From CAYMFD01 sp964389475 (lineage in GTDB: Bacteria; Bacteroidota; Bacteroidia; Chitinophagales; Saprospiraceae), in assembly GCA_964389475.1 (NCBI GenBank), contig CAYMFD010000093.1:1-15708 (forward strand): a stretch of 15,708 nt of DNA. Direction: 5' to 3'. The position numbers and the translations under genes are program-made. The notes below the pieces were generated by a model. It did not search any database. It worked only from the letters and a program-made list of their open reading frames with translations, and was not told where the DNA came from. Each line of letters begins with the position of its first letter. The first letter of the stretch is position 1. Positions 7,287 through 15,593 of the stretch are shown piece after piece.

Positions 7287-10211
7287 ATGAAATATATAAA
7301 ACAGCTCTTACTAGCCATCATAGCTGTGGCTAGTACCTCAGTAGCACTGCAGGCCTCTAGTCATAGAGAGGCACCATTAATATCTGGTGACCCGCTTGCA
7401 GACAATGTGGACCTCTACGCTTTTAGGAGTCCAGACAACCCAGACATGGTTACGATCATAGCTACTTATGTACCCTTACAGTTACCACACGGAGGGCCTA
7501 ACTACTACTCCTTTGGTGAGAATATACGCTATGAGATACACGTTGACAACGATGCTAGCGTCCCTGGTGACGAAGTAACCTATCGCTTCACATTTGACAT
7601 TGTCAATGAAGACCCTACTACCTTTTTTAATGTCAGACTAGGTCAGCAAAATCAGAAAGCGACCTATACCCTAGAGCGGAGCCTAGATGGAGGTGTCACA
7701 TTTGAGACAATCGTTACGGACGGTATAGTACCGCCTAATAATATCGGTAGTCGATCGATCAATAGCCCTGTCGGACTAGGGGTCAGCTATAGCAATATTT
7801 GGAATGCTGGTATCGCTACGGCGTCTACTGGTGAGCAGGTATTTGCTGGACCTACGGATGATCCATTCTTTGTAGATCTAGGCGGCATTTTTGACTTAGG
7901 TAACTCGTCTCGTCAAGATGGTCCCAGCAGAGACGGCCTCGCATGTTACAATGTCAGTGCACTAGCTATACAAGTGCCGATCTCTACACTACGTAAAGCA
8001 TCTGCACCTGCAACGCCTACTAATATTCTCGACGCTGATTATGTGATCGGTGTATGGGCATCTGCTAGTCGACCTGCTATGACTACACTAAGCAGCAGTG
8101 ACAACCCCTCGTACATGGGTGACTGGGTACAAGTATCAAGATTAGGTATGCCACTGACTAACGAAGCTGTAATACCAGTAGGAGATAAAGATTTTTGGAA
8201 TTCGATCACGCCATATCAAGAACTCGCGGAGACTAGCCTAGATGAGTACTTCTATAATCCCGAGTTGGCCTTGTACATGGATGATGATCTGTTCGGCGGT
8301 GCCGTGCCTGCATTCGCAGCCTTGCGAGTGCAGGAGGCATCTCTGGGTGCTTTTGACTTTACCAATGGCGCTGATGGAGTCAGTGGACTGAGAGGCGGAG
8401 ACCTCACTGGTACAGCCTTTGAGTCTTTTGCAGACTTACTACTTATACCTGGTAAGCCTAGGTCGGTGGATCTATGGCCGATATTCCATACCGGTGTACC
8501 CAATGCCATACCTTATCAGCTGGCAACGGGTAAGGACGGTAATCCACTAGCGGCGGGTAAGCCTTTTATCAATAACTTCTTGCCCAATGGTGGAGACATG
8601 CTACGTCTTAATATGGCAGTGCCAGTCACACCTAGAGATGACGTCAATTTTAGCTCTTTGGGGCTTATACAAGCAGCGGCGATCGGCCTGACCGTCGCAC
8701 CGTTCAATGAGACTGCAGAGCTAGAGTTTATACCCAATATGGATGGTTTTCCCAATGGTCGTAGACTAGAGGATGACGTGACGAGAATCGAACTGCAGGC
8801 TGTCAGTGGCCTAGTACTTGCAGCCATAGGTCTGTGGTATGATGATTATGACCCAGCGTCTAGTCCTAGCCCAGTCACACCGTCGCTACTAGCAGCATTA
8901 ACTTACACGACAGGGGTGGAGAACAATGATCTAGCTTTCTCATCTACCTTTCCTTACCTAGCAATGCCACACAGTGGTACGGGTGCATGTAGCGGTGAGA
9001 TACAGTTATCTGCTCCACCTGTAGGCGCCGCCAGCGGACAGTTGTTCGTATCTAGTAATACGAGCACGCAGGTAGGTCTTTTTAGCGTGCTAGAGGACCG
9101 TATCGACTTCGACTTATTTGAGGTGATGGCAGAGGATGCTGATGGTATTCACTACGATAGCGACAACGATATCCTTTATCAGCTCAATAGGACAGATAAT
9201 GTCGTCAACTCATATGGCGATGTACTAGCCGATCTCAGAGAAGGAGTATTACCGAGGCTGATCGCCACGTCTACATCAGACTTCAGCAATGGACGCGAAC
9301 TGACGGTACAGGCTGGTAAGCTTGTAGTAGCACAGGATGCTAGCGACGGCAATGGTCAGGTCAACCAGTTTGTGATTTATGACATCGACCAAGGTGCCAT
9401 CACCCTAGACCGAGTAGTTACCTCTCCTATTAATCTATGGGGGATAGACCTCGCTAGTGACGGTACGATGTATGCCATCGAGGACAATAGTGAGAATGTA
9501 GCTGTGATAAGAGACTTCTTGTCCAGTACCGGGACCATCGATATTACTCAGTCGGTGGCAGTACCTAGTATCGTGAGGACGCATGGCATCACTTACGTAG
9601 AGGCGAGTGACATGATGCTCTTGACAGATGTAGGATCAGGAGCTGTGGCTGACGACGGTGCTTACAGTGTCATAAATGGCTGGATAGCGGCCTCCGCCGA
9701 TGGTGTCATTGATGCCAGCGAAGAAGTACGGGTTGCAGGAGCTAATACGCTACTCGGTAATCCCGTAGATGTATCATATGACGAGGATAACGACCTGGTT
9801 TTCATCGCAGAGAGAGCGAATGGAGGCGGTAGGGTCTTAGCCTTTGAGATGGGAGTGAACGGCGACGTAGTACCTTTTTACAATGTTGCATTTGATGGTG
9901 CCTCGGCGATTTATATTGATAATAGGGTAGGCGTAGTATCTGTCCAGGATATACTGCCGACTTATGCAGCACCTAATCTCTACCCTAATCCGACTGGAGA
10001 TGTACTTAATATCGCTCTGGGCGAAAGTACGGAGATGCTTGAGGGAGCAGATGTCACTATTACAGACGTAGGTGGCCGAGTGGTATACACGGGAGCCAGT
10101 CTACAAGCTCAGTCCCAGATCAATGTTTCTGGTCTGGAGAATGGCATGTACGTGATCATAATGCAGAATGCTAGTCACAGATATACAAGCAAGTTCTTTA
10201 AAGTCAATTAG
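7287..10211 (+). CDS. DUF4331 protein with propeller-like region and T9SS type A sorting domain (long paralogue)
   Basis: This 974-aa secreted protein has three parts. Residues 1 to about 25 are a signal peptide ending just before SSHREAP (H26). Residues about 26-563 form a DUF4331 domain that matches the upstream protein nearly end to end. Residues about 575-885 contain recurring short blocks (LFVSSN, ILYQLNR, KLVVAQDAS, NLWGIDLASDGTMYAIEDN, HGITYVEASDMMLLTDVGSG, NPVDVSYDEDNDLVFIAERANGGG) typical of YVTN/NHL-like beta-propellers. Residues 895-974 are a T9SS type A sorting domain: LYPNPTGDVLNI at the start, ITDVGGRVVYTG, a Leu-x-x-GMYVI block and a final KFFKVN. The protein should therefore cross the outer membrane and be released or anchored at the surface. 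A strong intrinsic terminator follows the stop. The two DUF4331 genes form a likely operon with different export routes. Confidence 0.93.
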   Translation: MKYIKQLLLAIIAVASTSVALQASSHREAPLISGDPLADNVDLYAFRSPDNPDMVTIIATYVPLQLPHGGPNYYSFGENIRYEIHVDNDASVPGDEVTYRFTFDIVNEDPTTFFNVRLGQQNQKATYTLERSLDGGVTFETIVTDGIVPPNNIGSRSINSPVGLGVSYSNIWNAGIATASTGEQVFAGPTDDPFFVDLGGIFDLGNSSRQDGPSRDGLACYNVSALAIQVPISTLRKASAPATPTNILDADYVIGVWASASRPAMTTLSSSDNPSYMGDWVQVSRLGMPLTNEAVIPVGDKDFWNSITPYQELAETSLDEYFYNPELALYMDDDLFGGAVPAFAALRVQEASLGAFDFTNGADGVSGLRGGDLTGTAFESFADLLLIPGKPRSVDLWPIFHTGVPNAIPYQLATGKDGNPLAAGKPFINNFLPNGGDMLRLNMAVPVTPRDDVNFSSLGLIQAAAIGLTVAPFNETAELEFIPNMDGFPNGRRLEDDVTRIELQAVSGLVLAAIGLWYDDYDPASSPSPVTPSLLAALTYTTGVENNDLAFSSTFPYLAMPHSGTGACSGEIQLSAPPVGAASGQLFVSSNTSTQVGLFSVLEDRIDFDLFEVMAEDADGIHYDSDNDILYQLNRTDNVVNSYGDVLADLREGVLPRLIATSTSDFSNGRELTVQAGKLVVAQDASDGNGQVNQFVIYDIDQGAITLDRVVTSPINLWGIDLASDGTMYAIEDNSENVAVIRDFLSSTGTIDITQSVAVPSIVRTHGITYVEASDMMLLTDVGSGAVADDGAYSVINGWIAASADGVIDASEEVRVAGANTLLGNPVDVSYDEDNDLVFIAERANGGGRVLAFEMGVNGDVVPFYNVAFDGASAIYIDNRVGVVSVQDILPTYAAPNLYPNPTGDVLNIALGESTEMLEGADVTITDVGGRVVYTGASLQAQSQINVSGLENGMYVIIMQNASHRYTSKFFKVN

Positions 10212-10238
10212 AAAAGTTTTTTTGAGGTGATGGTTAGT

Positions 10239-10277
10239 AGGGGGTAGCTCACGTGAAGGAGCTGCCCCCTCTTTTTT
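10239..10277 (+). terminator. Rho-independent terminator after the DUF4331 pair
   Basis: AGGGGGTAGCTC (10239-10250) pairs with GAGCTGCCCCCT (10259-10270) as a 12-bp stem with one G-U wobble and an 8-nt loop. A run of six T follows at 10272-10277. It lies 27 bases after the stop codon at 10209-10211 and should end the DUF4331 transcript. The TPR/receptor genes downstream therefore need their own promoter, in the following 100 bp. Confidence 0.9.
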
Positions 10278-10377
10278 ATGGTAAATCTTAAAAAGATTAA
10301 CCCAAAAGAATCCACTTAGGTCTAAGCTCTCGTACATGACTGTGAAACCATTTCTCTAATCTGTAATCTTCACAATT

Positions 10378-11505
10378 ATGAAACACAAAATCATATTTAA
10401 AGCCATTGCACTTCTAGCTATCGCTTGTGCCTTGTACGCATTCTCGATCTTGCAAGAGGTTGACAATTATTCTTTTAATAGTCAGGCCGAACTTCTAGAT
10501 CGTTCACCCGAGATCCAGCTCGGTATAGAGTGGGATCAAGTTCAGAATGATTACGGATCACTAGTACAAAAACTAAATGCTGACCACGACGACGCGATGT
10601 CTGCAGTCAGACTAGCACACTTATTTATCAAAGAGGCCAGAGTCACAGGAGAACATGGACACTACTATCCTGCAGCGCTGGATTTGCTCAATGGTAATCT
10701 CGAGAAGGATAAGATTACCAAGGATGAGCAATTCTTGACCTTGATGACCAAGGCAGGTGTACAATTGTCTTTGCATGACTTTAGCGATGCGCTAGAGACA
10801 GGTACTGCAGCAGCTCTCATTAATCCGGCTAATGCGCAGATACATGGTGTGCTTGTCGATGCTAATGTAGAGTTAGGTAATTATGAGAAAGCAATAGCCC
10901 TAGTGGATCGAATGGTCCAGTTACGTCCAGATCTCAGATCGTACTCTAGAGTGAGCTATCTGAGACAGATCAATGGAGACTTAGATGGAGCTATAGATGC
11001 AATGATCATGGCTGTCAAAGCTGGCGTACCTGGTAGCGAAGAAACGGCATGGGCGATGCTTACTCTTGGAGAGATATACCTAGATATGGGCCGTGTCGAA
11101 GAGGCGCAGTCGACGTTTGAGGCTATATTGAGTCAACGACCCAACTATCCTTTTGCGGTAGCTGCACTAGGTGACGTCGCTATGGCTAATCAAGACTTAG
11201 TCTCAGCAGAGCGGTACTATCAGGAGGCTATAGATATTATACCAGAGGTAGGATTCTATATCAGCCTCGCACACTTGTACAAGGGACAGGGTAGACTAGC
11301 AGAAGCAGATGCTCTAGCTGATGAGATCCTAGTCATGCTCAAAGATGATACGGACAGCGGCCATAATATGAACCTCGAATATGCAGATGTATACCTCACC
11401 CTAATAGAAGATCCAGGCAAGGCCCAATACTATGCACAAGCGGAATATCAAAAACGCAGTGCCAATCGAGATGTAAAAAATATGTATAATCGTACTATCA
11501 ACTGA
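10378..11505 (+). CDS. Exported or membrane-tethered TPR protein
   Basis: This 375-aa protein has an N-terminal hydrophobic segment (about 6-25, after MKHK). The rest is mostly helical tetratricopeptide repeats, recognisable at about 120-150, 153-184, 187-217, 223-255 (AWAMLTLGEIYLDMGRVEEAQSTFEAIL), 257-290 and 292-323. C17 in LLAIAC is not in a good lipobox (Ala at -3) and the hydrophobic run continues past it, so an uncleaved anchor or ordinary signal peptide is as likely as a lipoprotein. TPR proteins scaffold protein-protein contacts; partners here could be the DUF4331 proteins or the TonB receptor, whose start codon lies only 5 nt after this stop. I infer it works in the periplasm. No enzymatic motif is visible. 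Start chosen at the ATG preceding the hydrophobic segment. Confidence 0.88.
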   Translation: MKHKIIFKAIALLAIACALYAFSILQEVDNYSFNSQAELLDRSPEIQLGIEWDQVQNDYGSLVQKLNADHDDAMSAVRLAHLFIKEARVTGEHGHYYPAALDLLNGNLEKDKITKDEQFLTLMTKAGVQLSLHDFSDALETGTAAALINPANAQIHGVLVDANVELGNYEKAIALVDRMVQLRPDLRSYSRVSYLRQINGDLDGAIDAMIMAVKAGVPGSEETAWAMLTLGEIYLDMGRVEEAQSTFEAILSQRPNYPFAVAALGDVAMANQDLVSAERYYQEAIDIIPEVGFYISLAHLYKGQGRLAEADALADEILVMLKDDTDSGHNMNLEYADVYLTLIEDPGKAQYYAQAEYQKRSANRDVKNMYNRTIN

Positions 11506-11510
11506 AAACC

Positions 11511-13769
11511 ATGAAACACGATTACACCACTTCACTTTTCTTCTTTTTCTTTTTTTGTCTTTTCAGTATTCCGACCCTTATTGCTAGCCCACACCCTATC
11601 GATGTGAGGGGACAGGTAGTCTCGCAAGATGGTGAGCCACTAGAGGCCGCCGTAGTTACCGTACGTGACCAAGTCAGTATAACGGACGTACTGGGATACT
11701 TTACGTTACGCCAGGTAGAGATCGACGACTCACTAGAGGTCAGTTACGTAGGTCATGAGACACTACGTATACCACTAAATACGATAAACCTCGGTGAGGC
11801 ACTGACGATAAAGCTTGCAGCTGTAGCCGTCAATCTCTCGCAAGTACAGATATCCGCCTCTACTAGTACGCTGAGCCAGACGGTCAAGCTAGACTTAGCG
11901 ACTAATCCGGTACGGTCGTCGCAGGAGATACTACGTAAGGTACCTGGACTCTTCATAGCTCAGCATGCTGGGGGTGGCAAGGCGGAGCAGATTTTCCTCA
12001 GAGGCTTTGACATAGACCATGGTACAGATATCACGATCGGTGTCGATGGCGTGCCTGTTAATATGGTGTCTCATGCCCACGGTCAGGGATATAGTGACCT
12101 GCACTTCCTCATACCAGAGACGGTAGAGCAGGTGGACTTTAGCAAAGGGCCTCATAAGACAGCTGTAGGCAACTTTGCTACCGCAGGTCAGGTCAATTTT
12201 ATAACCAAAGACAGGATCGATAATAGTATGATTCGCCTTGAGATGGGGCAGTTCGGTACACGCCGTGCTGTAGGTATGCTAGACTTGCTAGGTGGTGTCG
12301 ATGGCCACAATCTATATGTAGCTTCCGAGTATTTACAGTCTGATGGTCCTTTTGAGTCGCCGCAGGGTCTATCGCGTATAAATGCGATGGTCAATTACTC
12401 TACATTTCTCACAGATGGAACCTCGCTATCTGTCAAGGTCAGTCACTTCTCGAGTGAGTGGGATGCCTCGGGGCAGATACCCCAGCGTGCTGTTGACTCC
12501 GGTATGATTAGCCGTTTTGGCGCTATCGACGATACCGAGGGCGGCAACACCTCTAGGACTAGTGCTAGCGTCAAAGTCGTCAAGCCATTGAGCAGTAACA
12601 CTTACCTAAAGAGTAATCTCTACATAGTAGACTACGACTTTGAGCTCTACTCCAACTTTACGTTTAGGTTGAATAATCCTGATCGTGGAGACCAGATAAG
12701 ACAGTCCGAGTCTAGGCGTATGGTCGGTGGAGACCTGAGTATCAATCGTAGCTTTACCCTGGCGGGTATGGATGGCGACCTCATAGTAGGAACCATGGTG
12801 CGAGCTGACCGAGTCGATGACGTAGAGCTATCACGTACTGCCAATAGGGTAGAGACACTCAGTAGAGTTGCTCTAGGTGACGTACGGGAGGTCAATACTG
12901 GCCTCTACACGCAGGTGGACTTACGACGAGGCAAGCTAGCTGTCAGTGCAGGCCTTAGGCTAGACCGCTTTGATTTTGCCTACACGGATTTACTAGAGCC
13001 TAGTCCTAGCCGCGAGACGGCCGATGCCATGATCCTATCACCTAAGGTCAACCTATCGTATCGACATAACAAGCAGTGGCAGACCTACCTTAAGGCTAGT
13101 GTTGGTTTTCATAGTAATGATGCTCGTACGGCTATACTATCGGCTACTGATGTGTCTGGTGACATCCTACCTGCGGCGAGAGGTGTAGACCTCGGTACGA
13201 CCTGGAAGCCTACCGATGAGATGATGATAGATGCCTGCCTGTGGATACTGGATATGAGCCAGGAGTTCGTCTATGTGGGCGATGAGGGTATCGTCGAACC
13301 AAGTGGTCATACATTCCGCAGGGGTTTGGACCTCAGCGTACGACGATCTATCTCACACCACTGGTACATAGATGGTGACTTTAACTACACGATCGCTAGG
13401 GCGGTTGATGAGCCAGAGGGGGAGCAGTTTATACCGCTGGCACCTATATCTACGCTAGCAGGTGGTATGTCTTACCAAGACGGTGGCTTCTCATCTAGTA
13501 TCAGGCTACGACACTTGATGGATAGACCAGCCAATGAGGACAATACACTGACAGCAGAAGGCTTTTGGGTCACCGACCTCAATGCCTCATATACTTGGAA
13601 TAAGCTGACACTAGGCGTTATCGTGGAGAACCTCTTTGACGTTGAGTGGAATGAGGCCCAGTTTGCCACCGAGTCACGATTGATGAACGAAGTGGCACCC
13701 GTCGAAGAGATACACTTTACGCCAGGAGTGCCGTTTTTCGCAAGGTTCTCTGTACAGTATGATTTCTAA
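11511..13769 (+). CDS. TonB-dependent outer-membrane receptor
   Basis: This 752-aa outer-membrane active transporter is powered by TonB-ExbBD. A signal peptide (about 1-26) has an unusual run of six Phe. Residues about 31-103 are a carboxypeptidase-regulatory-like beta-sandwich (DVRGQVVSQDGEPLEAAVVTV...DVLGYFTL...YVGHE), common in Bacteroidota receptors. The plug covers about 125-235, with ILRKVPGLFI at 140-149, IFLRGFDIDHGTDITIGVDG at 161-180 and FATAGQVNF at 222-230. The remaining roughly 500 residues are beta-barrel strands ending in the typical aromatic terminus (SVQYDF). The plug is rich in His (H170, H188, H190, H198, H215), which hints at a metal or metal-chelate substrate but does not prove it. 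No SusD partner is present, so it is not a standard glycan receptor. It is tightly coupled to the TPR gene upstream (5-nt gap). Confidence 0.95.
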   Translation: MKHDYTTSLFFFFFFCLFSIPTLIASPHPIDVRGQVVSQDGEPLEAAVVTVRDQVSITDVLGYFTLRQVEIDDSLEVSYVGHETLRIPLNTINLGEALTIKLAAVAVNLSQVQISASTSTLSQTVKLDLATNPVRSSQEILRKVPGLFIAQHAGGGKAEQIFLRGFDIDHGTDITIGVDGVPVNMVSHAHGQGYSDLHFLIPETVEQVDFSKGPHKTAVGNFATAGQVNFITKDRIDNSMIRLEMGQFGTRRAVGMLDLLGGVDGHNLYVASEYLQSDGPFESPQGLSRINAMVNYSTFLTDGTSLSVKVSHFSSEWDASGQIPQRAVDSGMISRFGAIDDTEGGNTSRTSASVKVVKPLSSNTYLKSNLYIVDYDFELYSNFTFRLNNPDRGDQIRQSESRRMVGGDLSINRSFTLAGMDGDLIVGTMVRADRVDDVELSRTANRVETLSRVALGDVREVNTGLYTQVDLRRGKLAVSAGLRLDRFDFAYTDLLEPSPSRETADAMILSPKVNLSYRHNKQWQTYLKASVGFHSNDARTAILSATDVSGDILPAARGVDLGTTWKPTDEMMIDACLWILDMSQEFVYVGDEGIVEPSGHTFRRGLDLSVRRSISHHWYIDGDFNYTIARAVDEPEGEQFIPLAPISTLAGGMSYQDGGFSSSIRLRHLMDRPANEDNTLTAEGFWVTDLNASYTWNKLTLGVIVENLFDVEWNEAQFATESRLMNEVAPVEEIHFTPGVPFFARFSVQYDF

Positions 13770-13791
13770 GGAGCCGCTCTATCTGATCCAC

Positions 13792-15516
13792 TTACTGCTT
13801 TATAAAGCCATTTGAGGATGCATCCCCATCCCTACTTCTGAGTTCTAGGATGTAAGTGCTACTGGGCAGTATAGATACGTCGATACCATCGCTAGAGATA
13901 GTACCAGATTGGATATCTTGACCCATCGTACTATAGATCGTATAGGTGCCTTCTATATAAGTGTCGACCATGAGTCTAGATTGTACAGGGTTGGGCCAGA
14001 TATGAGGTCGACTAGACGATGAGGTCTCTTCTTGGTCAGTGCTAGTAAGTACACTGCAGACGTCTCGATTACAGTACGGGAGTATCTCTTCCAGCCACTT
14101 CTCGGTATCGTTAATGTAGGTCGCGGTTGATGTAGTAAGGTCGTTGGGATCTATGCTGCCCGTACGTAGCATAAAGAGATGGTCATTTATGGCTCCTGCT
14201 CGCAGGGTGCCTTGCTGTAAGCCCAGCAGCAGTCCGCTTGGACGGTTCTCGGACAGTAGGCTTTCTGTGGTCCAGGTATTATTGTCGTACGGCGTACCCT
14301 CAAAGGCATACTTGGTGTAAGCGGTGCTGGTAGTATCGTAGCCTGTACCTCCATAGGTGATAGGGGTGCCATCACTGAAGTTACCCAGCCCCATTTGGAG
14401 ATATGTCTCGTCATTTATGAGACCTGGCTGGTCGTAGACAGGTAGGTAGTGAGAGAAGCTGCTAAGCTGAATTAAGGTGTCTGGGTCGCGGGTGTTGATA
14501 AACGAATAATCATAGATAGGCTGGCCGGTGTCATCTCGGATAACTTGATTACTGCTGTCTCTGAGAAAGTAGAATCCTATTTGTGGTCCACGGAGATAGG
14601 AGATACTGGATATTGTCGGCACATCTTCTGTTGAGCGGTTAGTGTATAGCAGTGGACATTCGGTACTTTGAGAGTAAGCTGTTTCTTGATCGTCTGCGAG
14701 AGGGATGTGGATACTGACACCTGACCGGATATAGTCCGTGTCTGCCAAACTGTTCATTCTTAGAGCTATGATATGAATGGGGTCAACACAGTCAAAGGCA
14801 AGGGTGAAGTGCATCAAGATGGCGTTTATGCCCCAGTCATTGGTCAAGGCATAGACGCTTACTTCACTGATAAAGTCATTCATCGATGGTGCTGACTGGC
14901 TAGCACGGTTGTTAACATTACATTCTATGATACCGATAGGGTAGTCACCAGCACAAGGATCGTAGATACCATCACCGAAGTCCATACCAGCCTCTGGTTG
15001 GTCGTAAAAGTAGGGTCGAGTAAGCTGGGTAAGTATCGAATCTTGCACGTTGGTATTGCCATACGCTGGGTACATAAGTATACTCAGAGGGATAGCATCG
15101 CAGTCGATGGGCCTATTGTTTTGCCTCGCTGTAGCCTGCAGATGTCTGAATCTACTCATGTCATCAGCAGTGATGTGATGAATCCTATCAAAATCAATGC
15201 AATCGTCGTAGTAGCCCGTGAGACCCGCTCGCCAATCATTACGCTGACCGTGTCGAATACTTGTGATGATATTGCCGTTAGGGTCAGCACCTGTAATCCA
15301 TAGGCTCACGTTACGCATAGCGCTGTCGTGGTCCCCTGATAATCCTGAGATAATGGTACCGTCATTGTTGAGCTGTAGCTTGTCGTCTGATAGTTGGTGT
15401 ACGACCGAGTCTTGACCAGGTGCACAAGGGACTTGAGCAGACAGTAAAAAAGGTACTGCCATTAGAAGCACTACTGGACAAAAGATACTAATTATAGACA
15501 TATCGATCGTTTTCAC
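13792..15516 (-). CDS. T9SS-secreted surface protein with type A sorting domain
   Basis: This 574-aa protein has an N-terminal signal peptide (hydrophobic core about 8-25, SAQ cleavage region near 26-28) and a C-terminal T9SS type A sorting domain (about 507-574: WPNPVQSRLMVDT, YTIYSTMGQDIQSG, SSTYILELRS, final GFIKQ). The middle follows the order of a common family of large Bacteroidota surface proteins: LWITGADPNGNI (about 72-83), CIDFDRIHHIT, YPAYGNTN, DFGDGIYDPCAGDYP, then ITYGGTGYD and a WTTES block. No function is known to me for that family, and this copy is short and divergent. The longest frame begins at a GTG (15514-15516). An ATG five codons later (15499-15501) is an alternative that leaves no Lys before the hydrophobic core. 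It converges on the receptor gene with 22 bp between stops. Nothing ties it functionally to the plus-strand genes. Confidence 0.85.
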   Translation of the reverse strand: MKTIDMSIISIFCPVVLLMAVPFLLSAQVPCAPGQDSVVHQLSDDKLQLNNDGTIISGLSGDHDSAMRNVSLWITGADPNGNIITSIRHGQRNDWRAGLTGYYDDCIDFDRIHHITADDMSRFRHLQATARQNNRPIDCDAIPLSILMYPAYGNTNVQDSILTQLTRPYFYDQPEAGMDFGDGIYDPCAGDYPIGIIECNVNNRASQSAPSMNDFISEVSVYALTNDWGINAILMHFTLAFDCVDPIHIIALRMNSLADTDYIRSGVSIHIPLADDQETAYSQSTECPLLYTNRSTEDVPTISSISYLRGPQIGFYFLRDSSNQVIRDDTGQPIYDYSFINTRDPDTLIQLSSFSHYLPVYDQPGLINDETYLQMGLGNFSDGTPITYGGTGYDTTSTAYTKYAFEGTPYDNNTWTTESLLSENRPSGLLLGLQQGTLRAGAINDHLFMLRTGSIDPNDLTTSTATYINDTEKWLEEILPYCNRDVCSVLTSTDQEETSSSSRPHIWPNPVQSRLMVDTYIEGTYTIYSTMGQDIQSGTISSDGIDVSILPSSTYILELRSRDGDASSNGFIKQ

Positions 15517-15573
15517 TAAAAGTACAGCGGTAGTGATGTACTACTTTAACTTAAAGCAGGATTCTAGCTGTAG

Positions 15574-15593
15574 CAAGTCGCATTGGCGACTTG
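15574..15593. promoter_or_regulatory. Perfect 8-bp inverted repeat upstream of the minus-strand gene
   Basis: CAAGTCGC (15574-15581) and GCGACTTG (15586-15593) are perfect arms around a 4-nt loop (ATTG), 57 bases upstream of the minus-strand start. There is no T-tract on either side, so it is not a simple intrinsic terminator. It may be an operator or a 5'-leader hairpin of the minus-strand gene, or end structure of a transcript entering from beyond 15708. Confidence 0.4.

Noticed and set aside
10284..10298. AATCTT-AAA-AAGATT dyad after the terminator
   Set aside because: It is a short AT-only stem in an AT-rich stretch, likely chance; the GC-rich hairpin before it already explains termination.
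5385..10327. Shared 12-mer-like motif TTAGGTTTAACC (5385-5396) and TTAGGTCTAAGC (10316-10327) upstream of the DUF4331 and TPR genes, as a common regulator site
   Set aside because: A 10/12 match between two intergenic regions of this size is expected by chance a few times, and the distances to the start codons (about 155 and 50 bp) differ.
10378..10450. Lipoprotein signal at C17 of the TPR protein
   Set aside because: The residue at -3 is Ala instead of Leu/Val/Ile and the hydrophobic run continues through the Cys, so the lipobox is poor.
10510..13769. SusC/SusD polysaccharide utilisation locus
   Set aside because: There is no SusD-like lipoprotein or carbohydrate-active enzyme, and the receptor is shorter than typical SusC proteins.
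13770..13791. Bidirectional terminator between the receptor and the minus-strand gene
   Set aside because: The 22-bp gap has no inverted repeat of useful length and no T-tract on either strand.
14998..15303. Plus-strand reading frame of 101 codons opposite the secreted protein
   Set aside because: It lies wholly inside the minus-strand gene, has no recognisable domain, and its composition looks like an antisense shadow.
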